Shown: positions 16,400-25,213 of the stretch, one piece after another
How the letters are laid out: each line of letters begins with the position of its first letter
How positions within the stretch are numbered: position 1 is the stretch's first letter
Assembly: GCA_963628435.1 (NCBI GenBank)
Contig: CAVGEY010000010.1
Coordinates: 10,828 to 74,827, forward strand
DNA length: 64,000 bases
DNA from: CAKSQF01 sp963628435
GTDB lineage: Bacteria; Bacillota; Clostridia; Oscillospirales; CAG-272
Direction of reading: 5' to 3'
Translations under genes and position numbers: made by a program
The notes under the pieces: model-generated
Told to the model about the DNA's origin: nothing
The model's database searches: none
The model's input: the letters and a program-made list of their open reading frames with translations, nothing else

Positions 16400-17878
16400 A
16401 TGAATAGAATAATCAGGTTACTTTGTGCATTCCTTTCGGCTGCTTTGGTAATCGCATCTTTATGCTGCTGCACAACCAAAGAAAGCCAAAACACCCAAGC
16501 TGCAAATAATTCATCCGATTCAAGTGTAGAGGTAACATTGCCCGTAATTGCCGATGGAACCAGCAAATATACGATTATAAGTCCGGCATCTGAAAAAACC
16601 GATGCAAACAAGCTTTATGTCGGATTCAAATCGTCTATCGCCGAAAAAACAGGTGTCGATTTGGCTATAAAAAATGATGAAACCGAAGAAGGGGAATATG
16701 AAATTCTGATCGGTAAAACAAATCGTTCGGCATCAGATGATGCTTATGCGCTGCTTTCCGAGAACCAATTCAGTTTTTCCGTATCGGGATCCAAAATCAT
16801 CATTTCCGCGTATGACAGCGACTGCATGAGCTTGGCTCTTGACAAATTTATAGAACTTTTTGTTGAGAACGGAAGTTTAAGTATAAATACAGCATCATTT
16901 CCGATTACATATCAATGCAAAGACGAAATATCCACTGTCAAAATAAAAAATACAAGAAACATCCGCGGCGACGACCCATATTTTGTCGAGCACGACGGAA
17001 GCTATTATTATTGTTGGAGTGACGGCGGTATAAATGTTGCAAAAATCAATTCTCTGGATAATATAACGAAAAATACGCGAAATAAAGGGAAATGTGTATT
17101 TTCCGGTTCAAATGGTTACGGACAGATTTGGGCTCCCGAACTGCATTATATTGACGGTGAATGGTATATATATGTTGCTATGACCAAAGGATCCGATAAT
17201 AACGAAGACCATCGCATGTATTGTCTTAAGGGCAGTTCGCAAGATCCGACCAAACCATTTGAAGTCATCGGACAAGTTACGGACAAAACCAATAAATGGG
17301 CAATAGACGGAACCGTGTTTACATATAACGATGAACTTTATACAGTATGGTCCGGGTGGGAAGGAAACAATAATGTTTCACAAAAACTTTATATTGCCCA
17401 TATGAGTAACCCGTGGACAATCGACAGTAAGAGAGTGCTGATTTCAGAACCGACAACATGGGATGCCTATACGCAGGGGCCGTCAGTCAACGAGGGACCA
17501 TGTGCTTTAATTGTCGACGGTAAGTTGTTTATTCTTTATTCGGGTAACGGCAGTTGGACCGATGATTATTGCATAGGCTATGTATCACTTGACGGCGACG
17601 ATCCGTTAGATTCAAATTCATGGAACAAATCGAGAACTCCGATTCTCAGTAAAAACGAAAAAGCATACGGTCCGGGACACTGCTCACTGTTTAAGGCAGA
17701 GGACGGTAGTTATTGGATTGCATACCATGCCAATTTGGAGTCGGGAACAGGATGGAGCGGCAGATCAATGAGAATTCAGCCTTTAACATTCAAAAACGGA
17801 AAACCCGCGGTTTCCAAGCCGATGCTTGAAGTTGATATTCCCAAAGCTAAGAAAGTAATTGAGGGTGAAGTGAATTGA
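16400..17878 (+). CDS. Glycoside hydrolase family 43 lipoprotein, arabinan/xylan-side-chain type
   Basis: 492-residue exported enzyme. Residues 1-25 form a lipoprotein signal peptide ending at a Cys cluster (ASLCCC). Residues about 50-165 form an alpha/beta module of the kind found before glycosidase domains (EYEILIGKTNRSASDDAY). The GH43 propeller follows, with all three acidic residues: Asp192 in DDPYFV, Asp303 in AIDGTVF and Glu365 in NEGPCAL, plus the IWAPELHYIDGEWYIY blade. The best guess is alpha-L-arabinofuranosidase or a related side-chain-removing enzyme; GH43 includes several activities. It follows the kinase gene by 31 bases and overlaps dut by four bases. Confidence 0.88.
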   Translation: MNRIIRLLCAFLSAALVIASLCCCTTKESQNTQAANNSSDSSVEVTLPVIADGTSKYTIISPASEKTDANKLYVGFKSSIAEKTGVDLAIKNDETEEGEYEILIGKTNRSASDDAYALLSENQFSFSVSGSKIIISAYDSDCMSLALDKFIELFVENGSLSINTASFPITYQCKDEISTVKIKNTRNIRGDDPYFVEHDGSYYYCWSDGGINVAKINSLDNITKNTRNKGKCVFSGSNGYGQIWAPELHYIDGEWYIYVAMTKGSDNNEDHRMYCLKGSSQDPTKPFEVIGQVTDKTNKWAIDGTVFTYNDELYTVWSGWEGNNNVSQKLYIAHMSNPWTIDSKRVLISEPTTWDAYTQGPSVNEGPCALIVDGKLFILYSGNGSWTDDYCIGYVSLDGDDPLDSNSWNKSRTPILSKNEKAYGPGHCSLFKAEDGSYWIAYHANLESGTGWSGRSMRIQPLTFKNGKPAVSKPMLEVDIPKAKKVIEGEVN

Positions 17879-18321
17879 AACTTGGCGTAAAAATCAAAAA
17901 GCTGAATAATAATGCCAAAATTCCGGCATACGGCTCTCATTCATCAGCCGGCGCAGACTTGTATGCTTTTATTGACAATGAAAACGGCATAACTATCGAT
18001 GCAGGTCAAACGGAATTTATACATACGGGTATATCAATTGAATTTCCCGACGGATATGTTGCACTTATCTACGCCAGGAGCGGACTTGCTTGCAAGCAGG
18101 GACTTGCACCTGCAAATAAAGTCGGAGTAATTGACAGTGATTACAGAGGAGAAATTATTGTAGCGCTTCATAATCACTCATCAATACCGCATAAAATACA
18201 AAACGGTGACAGGATTGCCCAGATGGTATTTACGCCATTTTATACGGCCGAATTCGCCATGGCAGACGAATTAAGCAATACCGAACGCGGTGCTGGAGGA
18301 TTCGGTTCCACAGGAATTTAA
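17875..18321 (+). CDS. dut: Deoxyuridine 5'-triphosphate nucleotidohydrolase (dUTPase)
   Basis: Cleaves dUTP to dUMP and pyrophosphate, keeping uracil out of DNA. The 148-residue trimeric-type enzyme shows all five motifs in order: SSAGADLYA, YARSGLA, GVIDSDYRGEI, GDRIAQMVF and the C-terminal RGAGGFGSTG. The start is a TTG at 17875 that overlaps the TGA stop of the GH43 gene; GAGGGTGAAG lies just upstream. This coupling to a glycosidase gene is unusual for a housekeeping enzyme. Confidence 0.95.
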   Translation: MKLGVKIKKLNNNAKIPAYGSHSSAGADLYAFIDNENGITIDAGQTEFIHTGISIEFPDGYVALIYARSGLACKQGLAPANKVGVIDSDYRGEIIVALHNHSSIPHKIQNGDRIAQMVFTPFYTAEFAMADELSNTERGAGGFGSTGI

Positions 18322-18339
18322 TATAGGAGATAAAATTAA

Positions 18340-19560
18340 ATGACAGCTACCGAGAGATTACTGAAATATGTAAGGATTAACACACAAAGCAATGAAAACA
18401 GTGACGAAACGCCATCAGATAAAAATGTATTCAAACTTGCCGAAATTCTCGCCGATGAGCTTCGTGAATTAGGCGTAAGTAATGTTAATATTGATTATTC
18501 AAGCGGATGTCTGTATGCTTTGATTCCTCCGACACCGGGTTATGAAAACAGAAAAAAAGTCGGTTTTATTGCTCACATGGATACGTCACCCGATTATTCC
18601 GGAGAAAATGTTAACCCTCAGGTACATGAAAATTATGACGGAAATGATATTAAACTCGGAAACAGCGGCAAAATATTGAAAGTTTCCGATTTTCCTCACT
18701 TATCTAAACTTAAAGGAAGAACACTTATAACCACAGATGGAAATTCGCTTCTCGGTGCTGATGATAAAGCCGGGATTTCGGCCATTATGACAATGGCGGA
18801 ATATATAATAAACGAAAAAATACCGCACGGACAGATCTCGATTGCATTTACTCCGGATGAAGAGGTCGGACGTGGCACGGACAATTTCGATATTGTAAAA
18901 TTTAATGCGGAGTATGCGTATACTGTTGACGGTGATGATGAAGGCGAAATAGTATATGAAAATTTTAACGCCGCATCAGCTGTTGTTAAAGTAAACGGAT
19001 TTAATGTTCACCCCGGTTCAGCCAAAAATACAATGATAAATGCAGCCCTTGTTCTAATGGAACTTAATTCAATGTTGCCTGCTGCCGATATTCCGTCAAA
19101 GACAGATAATTATGAGGGATTCTATCATTTGACATCAATGTCAGGTGATGTTGAATCTGCTCAGGCATCATATATTATCAGGGATCATTCAAAGGAATTG
19201 TTTAACGCACGTAAATATTTAATAACACATGCGGTTGATGTACTTAATGAAAAATACGGAAAAAATACCGTCAATATACAGATTAAAGATTCCTACTACA
19301 ACATGTGTGACATTATCAAAGAATATCCCGACGTAGTCGAAATCGCCAAAGACGCAATTAAAAATATTGGTATTGACCCTATTTCAACACCAATAAGAGG
19401 TGGAACCGACGGTGCAAGGCTTACATTTATGGGACTTCCTTGCCCGAATCTGGGAACCGGAGGTCATGCTTTTCACGGTCCTTATGAGCATATAACATCA
19501 GAAGGACTTGATTTGGCTGCGAAAATTGTGATTGAGATAGTACGCCGTTGGGCTGATTAA
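18340..19560 (+). CDS. pepT: Peptidase T (tripeptide aminopeptidase, M20B)
   Basis: Cytoplasmic dizinc aminopeptidase that removes the N-terminal residue from tripeptides. At 406 aa it has the normal length. Metal ligands and catalytic residues sit in GFIAHMDTSPDYSG, LLGADDKAGISAIM, FTPDEEVGRGTDNF, YTVDGDDEGEI and LGTGGHAFHGPYEHI. The dimerisation domain lies between residues about 205 and 310. AGGAGAT precedes the ATG. It sits between dut and an M42 peptidase, so two peptidases are probably transcribed together. Confidence 0.95.
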   Translation: MTATERLLKYVRINTQSNENSDETPSDKNVFKLAEILADELRELGVSNVNIDYSSGCLYALIPPTPGYENRKKVGFIAHMDTSPDYSGENVNPQVHENYDGNDIKLGNSGKILKVSDFPHLSKLKGRTLITTDGNSLLGADDKAGISAIMTMAEYIINEKIPHGQISIAFTPDEEVGRGTDNFDIVKFNAEYAYTVDGDDEGEIVYENFNAASAVVKVNGFNVHPGSAKNTMINAALVLMELNSMLPAADIPSKTDNYEGFYHLTSMSGDVESAQASYIIRDHSKELFNARKYLITHAVDVLNEKYGKNTVNIQIKDSYYNMCDIIKEYPDVVEIAKDAIKNIGIDPISTPIRGGTDGARLTFMGLPCPNLGTGGHAFHGPYEHITSEGLDLAAKIVIEIVRRWAD

Positions 19561-19569
19561 GGAGATTTT

Positions 19570-20607
19570 ATGAATAATCAATATGTTGATTTTGCGGTTG
19601 AAAAATTGAGGGAACTGATTTCAATCGACAGTCCGACAGGTTACACCTCTAAAGCATCCGATTATGTTATAAGAGAATTTGAAAATCTGGGTTTTAATTC
19701 AAAGAAAACAAATAAAGGCGGTATTCTTGTTGATTTGGGTGGAGAGGACACCGATAATGCTCTTCTTATAGAAGCACATATAGACACACTCGGTGCGGTC
19801 ATTGCAGAGATCAAAGGAAACGGCAGGCTTCGTGTTTCACCTCTCGGCGGAATGAATGCAAATAATGCCGAAGCGGAAAATGTAAGAATCTACACCAGAT
19901 GCAATCAAGTATATGAGGGAACTTTTCAACTGATCAATGCTTCTATCCATGTTAATGGTGAGTACAATTCAACATCTCGTACATTTGAAACATCAGAAGT
20001 CGTTCTTGATGAAGATGTAAATTCAGCCGAAGATGTAAAGAAACTCGGTATAAACATAGGCGATATTGTATGCTTTGAGCCCAGATTCAAAGTAACGGAA
20101 AACGGATATATTAAAAGCAGATTCCTTGATGACAAATTATCTGTGGCAATTATTTTAGGTTTGGCGAAAAATATCAAAGAAGAAAACCTTAAACTCAGTC
20201 GTAAAGTATACATTCATTTGACTGTATATGAAGAAGTCGGTCATGGAGGTTCGGCTTCAGTTCCGCTCGGTGTAACCGAAGCACTTTCCGTTGACATGGG
20301 CTGTGTAGGCAATGGACTTAACTGCTCTGAAAAACAGGTTTCTATTTGCGTAAAAGACAGCGGAGGCCCTTATGATTACGGTATGATTACACGATTGATT
20401 GATGCGGCAAAGAAAACATCATCGAATTATGCACTTGATGTCTATCCGCATTATGGATCAGATGTTGAAGCAACCCTTAGAGGAGGGTATGATATACGTC
20501 ACGCTTTAATCGGGGCAGGTGTTTATGCGTCACACGGATATGAAAGAAGTCATATAGAAGGCGTAAAAAACACTCTTAATACTTTACTCGGTTTTATCAT
20601 TGAATAA
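19570..20607 (+). CDS. M42 family metallopeptidase (glutamyl/deblocking aminopeptidase type)
   Basis: 345 residues of the TET-type M42 family, large cytoplasmic aminopeptidases that degrade short peptides. Dizinc ligands and catalytic residues appear in EAHIDTLGAVI, RFLDDKLSVAI, VYEEVGHGGSA, SVDMGCVGN and the C-terminal SHGYERSHIEG. Its start lies nine bases after pepT with GGAG, consistent with one transcript. Some relatives are labelled endoglucanases, but the motif set is that of a peptidase. Its 3' end runs into a stem shared with the opposing queH gene. Confidence 0.9.
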   Translation: MNNQYVDFAVEKLRELISIDSPTGYTSKASDYVIREFENLGFNSKKTNKGGILVDLGGEDTDNALLIEAHIDTLGAVIAEIKGNGRLRVSPLGGMNANNAEAENVRIYTRCNQVYEGTFQLINASIHVNGEYNSTSRTFETSEVVLDEDVNSAEDVKKLGINIGDIVCFEPRFKVTENGYIKSRFLDDKLSVAIILGLAKNIKEENLKLSRKVYIHLTVYEEVGHGGSASVPLGVTEALSVDMGCVGNGLNCSEKQVSICVKDSGGPYDYGMITRLIDAAKKTSSNYALDVYPHYGSDVEATLRGGYDIRHALIGAGVYASHGYERSHIEGVKNTLNTLLGFIIE

Positions 20608-20619
20608 AAAAATATGTAT

Positions 20620-20657
20620 AGCAAAAGACCGAAATCACTCGATTTCGGTCTTTTGCT
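20620..20657. terminator. Terminator shared by the M42 gene and queH, embedded in the queH coding end
   Basis: Perfect 17-base stem AGCAAAAGACCGAAATC with the loop ACTC. On the minus strand it is followed by a T-rich stretch; on the plus strand the T tract is short. The queH stop codon lies in the loop, so the last queH codons make up one arm. Confidence 0.8.
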
Positions 20658-21264
20658 CGTTTTCGGATTTTATCTTTTCGTTTAACGAAAATTCGCATCC
20701 GCAGTAGTTTTGCCTATATAAATCATATTCTCTTGAAAGTTCGATTGACCTTTTGTATCCCTCACGTTTTTTAAAATCAGAATATAGCCATCTTATTTTA
20801 TATTTTTCGGCTAACTCCTCACCGATTTGATTAAGCAGCTGGGCATTTTTATGAGGGCTGACCGTGAGTGTTGTACCGAAAAAATCAAATTTCTCGTTTG
20901 ATGCTTTCTTTGCGGTTGACTCCAATCTGAGTCGAAAACATAAATCACATCTTTTTCCTCCTTCGGGTTCTTTTTCATATCCTTTGATCGCGTCGGTAAA
21001 AATCCTATGATTATATTCACTATCGGTAATTATACCGTAATTTGTTATTTTCAAAAATTGTTGCTGTGTTTCAAGCCGATGAATATATTCGCTCTCCGGA
21101 TAGATATTCGGATTGTAATAATAAATCCATATATCAAAATATTTTGTTAGATATTCGGTTACATAGCTGCTGCACGGTCCACAACAACTATGCAGAAGTA
21201 ATTTCGGACGATATGTTAGCGAATTCAGCAATGAATCCAATTTTATCTGATAATTCTGATTCAT
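20635..21264 (-). CDS. queH: Epoxyqueuosine reductase QueH
   Basis: Catalyses the last step of queuosine synthesis, reducing epoxyqueuosine in tRNA. It is the non-cobalamin alternative to QueG. The 209 residues carry the Cys motifs of the family: LLLHSCCGPCSSYV, GGKRCDLCFRLRL and QNYCGCEFS, which bind an Fe-S cluster and a second metal, plus the FGTTLTVSPHK segment. I set the start at 21264, where GGGGA lies seven bases before the ATG; an ATG four codons upstream lacks a site. It has its own promoter and stands alone. Confidence 0.92.
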   Translation of the reverse strand: MNQNYQIKLDSLLNSLTYRPKLLLHSCCGPCSSYVTEYLTKYFDIWIYYYNPNIYPESEYIHRLETQQQFLKITNYGIITDSEYNHRIFTDAIKGYEKEPEGGKRCDLCFRLRLESTAKKASNEKFDFFGTTLTVSPHKNAQLLNQIGEELAEKYKIRWLYSDFKKREGYKRSIELSREYDLYRQNYCGCEFSLNEKIKSENEQKTEIE

Positions 21265-21308
21265 GATTTTCCCCATTCGGTTATATTAAATTACTTTTTA
21301 CGGGTATT

Positions 21309-21337
21309 ATTGTAACATAAAAAAATTATTTTATCAA
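21309..21337 (-). promoter_or_regulatory. Sigma-A promoter of queH
   Basis: Minus-strand TTGATA (21332-21337) and TACAAT (21309-21314) with a 17-base spacer and a TG one base before the -10 box (extended -10). Confidence 0.65.
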
Positions 21338-21438
21338 TCATCTGCAAGACATAAAATTTTATTTTATATAACTTGCCGATTTACCGAGAAATAAATTTTC
21401 ATTTTCGGTATTTAAGTTAAAAAGTTTTGATGTATTAG

Positions 21439-21467
21439 TTGACAAAAACCGTTAAATGTTATATTAT
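21439..21467 (+). promoter_or_regulatory. Sigma-A promoter of the nusB operon
   Basis: TTGACA (21439-21444) and TATTAT (21462-21467) with 17 bases between, about 38 bases before the nusB start codon. Confidence 0.8.
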
Positions 21468-21504
21468 ATATGGTAAATAATGAATAAAAATACAGGAGAC
21501 TCAA

Positions 21505-21912
21505 ATGACCAGACGAGAAGAAAGGGAAGCTTTATTTGCCCTTTTGTACGAAATGTCTTTTTACGATAAAGAGCAATCGGAAGATGTGTTGAAAACCGAA
21601 ATAATTGAACGTGATTTTGACGGAGAGTACATAATAAATAATTATCATGGTATTATCAAAAACTTAGATGAACTTGATGATTTGATTCGTGAGAAATCAA
21701 ACGGCTGGAAGCTATCAAGACTGTCTAAAGTTACTCTTTCTATACTCAGACTTTCGGTTTATGAAATGTTGTTTACCGACCTTCATTATACAATAGCGAT
21801 AAATGAGGCCGTTGAACTTGCAAAAAAATATGATTATGAAAAATCGCCTTCGTTTATAAACGGTATTCTGAATAATATTGCCGAGGAAAAAGGAATAAAA
21901 GAAGGTAAATAA
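21505..21912 (+). CDS. nusB: Transcription antitermination factor NusB
   Basis: 135-residue all-helical RNA-binding protein that acts with NusE (S10) in rRNA antitermination. Family patterns are TRREEREALFALLYEMSF at the start, WKLSRLSKVTLSILRLSVYEMLF in the middle, and the end stretch AINEAVELAKKYDYEKSPSFINGILNNI. AGGAGAC lies seven bases before the ATG. It heads a long operon; its stop codon overlaps the next start by one base. Confidence 0.95.
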   Translation: MTRREEREALFALLYEMSFYDKEQSEDVLKTEIIERDFDGEYIINNYHGIIKNLDELDDLIREKSNGWKLSRLSKVTLSILRLSVYEMLFTDLHYTIAINEAVELAKKYDYEKSPSFINGILNNIAEEKGIKEGK

Positions 21913-22832
21913 TGAGCAATCTTTTTTTGGGAATTGATACAAGCAACTATACAACATCGGTTGCACTTCTCCAAAACGGTATAATAATTGCCAATGAGAA
22001 GCTTCCCGTAAATGTAAAGGAAGGACAGCGCGGCGTAAGACAATCGGATGCTGTGTTTTCTCATGTGAAGAATATTCCCTTGATTTTTGAAAAAATAGGA
22101 AATATTTCAATTGATGCTGTCGGTGTTTCGACGCGTCCTCGCGATATTGAAGGTTCATATATGCCATGCTTCTTAGTTGGATATTCGATTGCCAAAGCCA
22201 TATCAGAAACAAGCGGTAAACCTTTGTTTGAATTTTCTCATCAGCAAGGGCATATTATGGCGGCATTATACTCGGCGAAAAGAGAAGATTTATGGAATGA
22301 TAAATTCGTTGCCTTTCATGTTTCCGGCGGCACGACAGAACTTTTATATGTGGAGAACGGAAAAATTACCAAAATCGGCGGTACTCTCGACCTAAATGCA
22401 GGTCAATTAATAGACCGAATCGGTGTAAAAATCGGATTGAATTTTCCGTGTGGCCCCAAGCTTGAAAAAATAGCCGCGCCTCTTAAAGATGTTGATTGCA
22501 CTTCTCATGTTAGAAATCTTGAATGCAATTTATCCGGGATTGAAAACAAGGCGACAATGATGATTGAAAATTCCGTAGATAACTCTGTTGTTGCGGCGTA
22601 CATTATTAAAAGCGTTTTGCAAACCGTAAAGAAATTAACTCATAATGCGTTAAAAATTTACGGAAAAATTCCGGTACTTTACGCCGGTGGAGTGATGAGC
22701 AATAAACTCATACAAGAAAGCCTTTCCGAATATGAAAATGCTGTTTTTTCCGAACCGCAATTTTCTTGTGATAATGCTGCAGGAATTGCTGTTTTGTGTC
22801 AAAACAGCTTTTATAACAAAGCTGCTTTATGA
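21912..22832 (+). CDS. TsaD/Kae1-like protein (peptidase M22 family paralogue)
   Basis: 306 residues of the ASKHA-fold Kae1/TsaD family. It starts with LGIDTSNYTTSVALL and keeps a HxxxH metal pair in SHQQGHIMAAL (His110, His114), the counterpart of HMEGH in TsaD, as well as HVSGGTTELLYV and YAGGVMSNKLI. It is shorter and more divergent than true TsaD, which makes threonylcarbamoyladenosine with TsaB and TsaE; those partners are not adjacent. Clostridia often carry such a paralogue after nusB. The sequence does not show whether it modifies tRNA. It overlaps the nusB stop codon. Confidence 0.8.
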   Translation: MSNLFLGIDTSNYTTSVALLQNGIIIANEKLPVNVKEGQRGVRQSDAVFSHVKNIPLIFEKIGNISIDAVGVSTRPRDIEGSYMPCFLVGYSIAKAISETSGKPLFEFSHQQGHIMAALYSAKREDLWNDKFVAFHVSGGTTELLYVENGKITKIGGTLDLNAGQLIDRIGVKIGLNFPCGPKLEKIAAPLKDVDCTSHVRNLECNLSGIENKATMMIENSVDNSVVAAYIIKSVLQTVKKLTHNALKIYGKIPVLYAGGVMSNKLIQESLSEYENAVFSEPQFSCDNAAGIAVLCQNSFYNKAAL

Positions 22833-22845
22833 AAGGAAATCATAC

Positions 22846-24066
22846 ATGCCGATAGAAAAAACCGTTCTCACGGTTTCTCAGATTAATGAGTATATTAAAG
22901 GTAAAATTGAAAATGATAAATTGTTAACAAACATATATGTGAAGGGTGAAATATCAAATTTCACTCGCCATAAATCCGGACATTTGTATTTTACACTTAA
23001 AGATGAAAAATCCAACATTAAAGCCGTAATGTTCAGAAATGATGCCTCTAAACTCAAATTTATTCTGGAAAATGGCATGAAAGTAATCGCTCATGGAAAA
23101 ATATCGGTTTTTGTTCGTGACGGAAACTGTCAGTTATATGTAAACTCAATAGATCCCGATGGAATCGGGGCGTTAACAATAGCGTTCGAACAGCTTAAAA
23201 CCAAACTGAAAAATGAAGGACTTTTTGATTCATCAAAAAAGAAATCCATACCGAAAATTCCGACGAAAATCGGTATTATTACCTCGCCGACCGGGGCAGC
23301 TGTAAAAGACATAATAAACGTAGCAGGACGGCGTTTTCCGTATGCGACATTGATTATATTTCCGTCATTGGTCCAGGGAAATGACGCACCGGCTCAATTA
23401 ATTGCAGGTATTAAATATTTTAATAAAGCTAAAACCGTTGATGTTATAATTATCGGTAGAGGCGGAGGATCAATAGAAGATTTGTGGGCATTTAATGATG
23501 AAAATCTGGCACGTACAATTTATGCATCCGAAATTCCGGTTATTTCATCGGTCGGACATGAAATCGATTTCACTATTTGTGATTTCGTTGCCGATTTAAG
23601 AGCACCGACTCCTTCCGCAGCAGCCGAATTGGCAGTTCCCGAAACGGTCGAACTTGAAAGAAAAATCAATAATATTATTTCACATATGCAGCTTGTAATA
23701 ATGAAAATGATATCCGAAAAGAAGCAGCGTGTTCGGCATTGCACGGAATCAAGAATAATGACAAATCCCGAATCAATGCTTGACCAAAGAAAACTGCTGA
23801 CTGTATCATATACAAACGACATTACAAATTCAATGAAATATATATGTGAAAGAAGCAGAACCGTTCTTGAAAAAAATGCTGCAAAACTTGATGCTTTAAG
23901 TCCGCTGGCCGTATTTTCACGCGGATATTCGGCGGTTTTTTCAAGCGGAGGAAAATTGATAAAAAATACAAAAGATGTTGAAATCGGTGAATTAGTATCG
24001 GTGCAATTATCCGACGGAAAATTACTTGGAGAAATAAAAGGAAAGGAGTCACAAAAAAATGTGTGA
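22846..24066 (+). CDS. xseA: Exodeoxyribonuclease VII large subunit
   Basis: Catalytic subunit of the single-strand-specific exonuclease VII. 406 residues: an N-terminal OB-fold (VSQINEYIKGKIENDKLLTN, GEISNFTRHKSGHLYFTLKD), then the catalytic domain with GIITSPTGAAVKDI, IIIGRGGGSIEDLWAFND and GHEIDFTICDFVADLRAPTP, then a coiled-coil part. The ATG at 22846 follows GAAAGGA; the longest frame, from 22732, overlaps the preceding gene by 101 bases and is not needed. Its end overlaps xseB by eight bases. Confidence 0.95.
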   Translation: MPIEKTVLTVSQINEYIKGKIENDKLLTNIYVKGEISNFTRHKSGHLYFTLKDEKSNIKAVMFRNDASKLKFILENGMKVIAHGKISVFVRDGNCQLYVNSIDPDGIGALTIAFEQLKTKLKNEGLFDSSKKKSIPKIPTKIGIITSPTGAAVKDIINVAGRRFPYATLIIFPSLVQGNDAPAQLIAGIKYFNKAKTVDVIIIGRGGGSIEDLWAFNDENLARTIYASEIPVISSVGHEIDFTICDFVADLRAPTPSAAAELAVPETVELERKINNIISHMQLVIMKMISEKKQRVRHCTESRIMTNPESMLDQRKLLTVSYTNDITNSMKYICERSRTVLEKNAAKLDALSPLAVFSRGYSAVFSSGGKLIKNTKDVEIGELVSVQLSDGKLLGEIKGKESQKNV

Positions 24067-24316
24067 CAAGCAAAATAGTGACAATATTTTATTCGAGGAT
24101 GCCATTGCCAGACTTGAACAAATTGTAAGAATGCTTGACGGCGGTAATGTACCACTTGACAAATCTCTTGAACTGTACGAAGAAGGAGTAAAACTTGTTA
24201 AAATATGCAATTGCAGACTTGAAAATGCAGAGCAAAAGATAAAAGTACTTGTTGAAAAAAACGGCGAATACCGCGAAGAAGATTTTAATAGAGAATCAAA
24301 AGTAGAAAGTAATTGA
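24059..24316 (+). CDS. xseB: Exodeoxyribonuclease VII small subunit
   Basis: 85-residue helical partner of XseA that assembles on its coiled coil. The family core is visible: FEDAIARLEQIVRMLDGG, then VPLDKSLELYEEGVKLVK and CRLENAEQKIKVL. The start lies inside the last codons of xseA with AAAGGAG upstream, so the two subunits are coupled in translation. The acidic C-terminal tail is short. Confidence 0.93.
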   Translation: MCDKQNSDNILFEDAIARLEQIVRMLDGGNVPLDKSLELYEEGVKLVKICNCRLENAEQKIKVLVEKNGEYREEDFNRESKVESN

Positions 24317-24331
24317 TTGGAGTATGTAAGT

Positions 24332-25213
24332 ATGTCCTCTCTTGAAAACAAAATTGAAGAGATTGCAAAAACAGTCGAGAAAAGACTTGCCGAATGTTTG
24401 AAAACTGATGACAATGACATTGCAAAATTATATGAAGCGATGTCATACAGCACTTTCGGCAAAGGGAAACGCATACGTCCTTTTCTGGTTATCGCTGTAT
24501 GCGATATGCTTTCCGGTAATATTGAAGAAGCACTTACATACGCAGCGGCGATTGAAATGGTTCATACTTATTCACTTATTCATGATGACCTTCCGTGTAT
24601 GGATAATGATGATTTACGGCGCGGACGTCCAACCTGTCACATCGTTTACGGGGAATCGAGAGCAGTACTTGCAGGTGACGGACTTTTAACAAAAGCATTT
24701 GAAATAATCGCAAAAGACGATTCTATTGCAGCAGAACATAAAATAAAAGCAATTTCGATGATTTCGGAATTATCGGGACCTTCCGGTATGATTGGCGGTC
24801 AGGAGATGGACGTAGCGTATGAAAATCAAGCAATCTCCTATGAAACGATGGTAAAAATTCATAATCTTAAAACTGTTGATTTAATTAAATGCGCCTGCCG
24901 GCTCGGTGCTATCTCCGCATCCGCCGACGACAAAACAATAGGTGATCTGGACAATTATGCCGAGGGAATCGGACGGGTTTTTCAGCTGACCGATGATCTG
25001 CTTGATGTATCGTCAACAGATAAAGAGCTAGGAAAAACAGTACATTCGGATGAGAAAAACCATAAAACCACATACTTATCATTTATGCCGACTGAAATTG
25101 CCATGCAGCTTGCGGATGTGATAACAGAAAAAGCCGTAAATTCTTTAGCCGGTTATGATCGTAGATCTACATTGTGTGAGCTCGCGCTCTATCTTAAAGA
25201 CAGAAAGAAATAA
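24332..25213 (+). CDS. ispA: Polyprenyl (farnesyl/geranyl) diphosphate synthase
   Basis: Condenses isopentenyl diphosphate with allylic diphosphates to give farnesyl or geranyl diphosphate for undecaprenyl and quinone precursors. 293 residues with GKGKRIRPFL, the first Asp-rich motif DDLPCMDNDD (85-94) and the second motif DDLLD further on. The ATG at 24332 has GGAG at a good distance; the longer frame from a TTG at 24317 has none. In many Clostridia dxs follows, but here tlyA starts at the stop codon. Confidence 0.92.
   Translation: MSSLENKIEEIAKTVEKRLAECLKTDDNDIAKLYEAMSYSTFGKGKRIRPFLVIAVCDMLSGNIEEALTYAAAIEMVHTYSLIHDDLPCMDNDDLRRGRPTCHIVYGESRAVLAGDGLLTKAFEIIAKDDSIAAEHKIKAISMISELSGPSGMIGGQEMDVAYENQAISYETMVKIHNLKTVDLIKCACRLGAISASADDKTIGDLDNYAEGIGRVFQLTDDLLDVSSTDKELGKTVHSDEKNHKTTYLSFMPTEIAMQLADVITEKAVNSLAGYDRRSTLCELALYLKDRKK

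Noticed and set aside
22732..22845. N-terminal extension of XseA
   Set aside because: It overlaps the previous gene by 101 bases; the ATG at 22846 has GAAAGGA and matches the family start.
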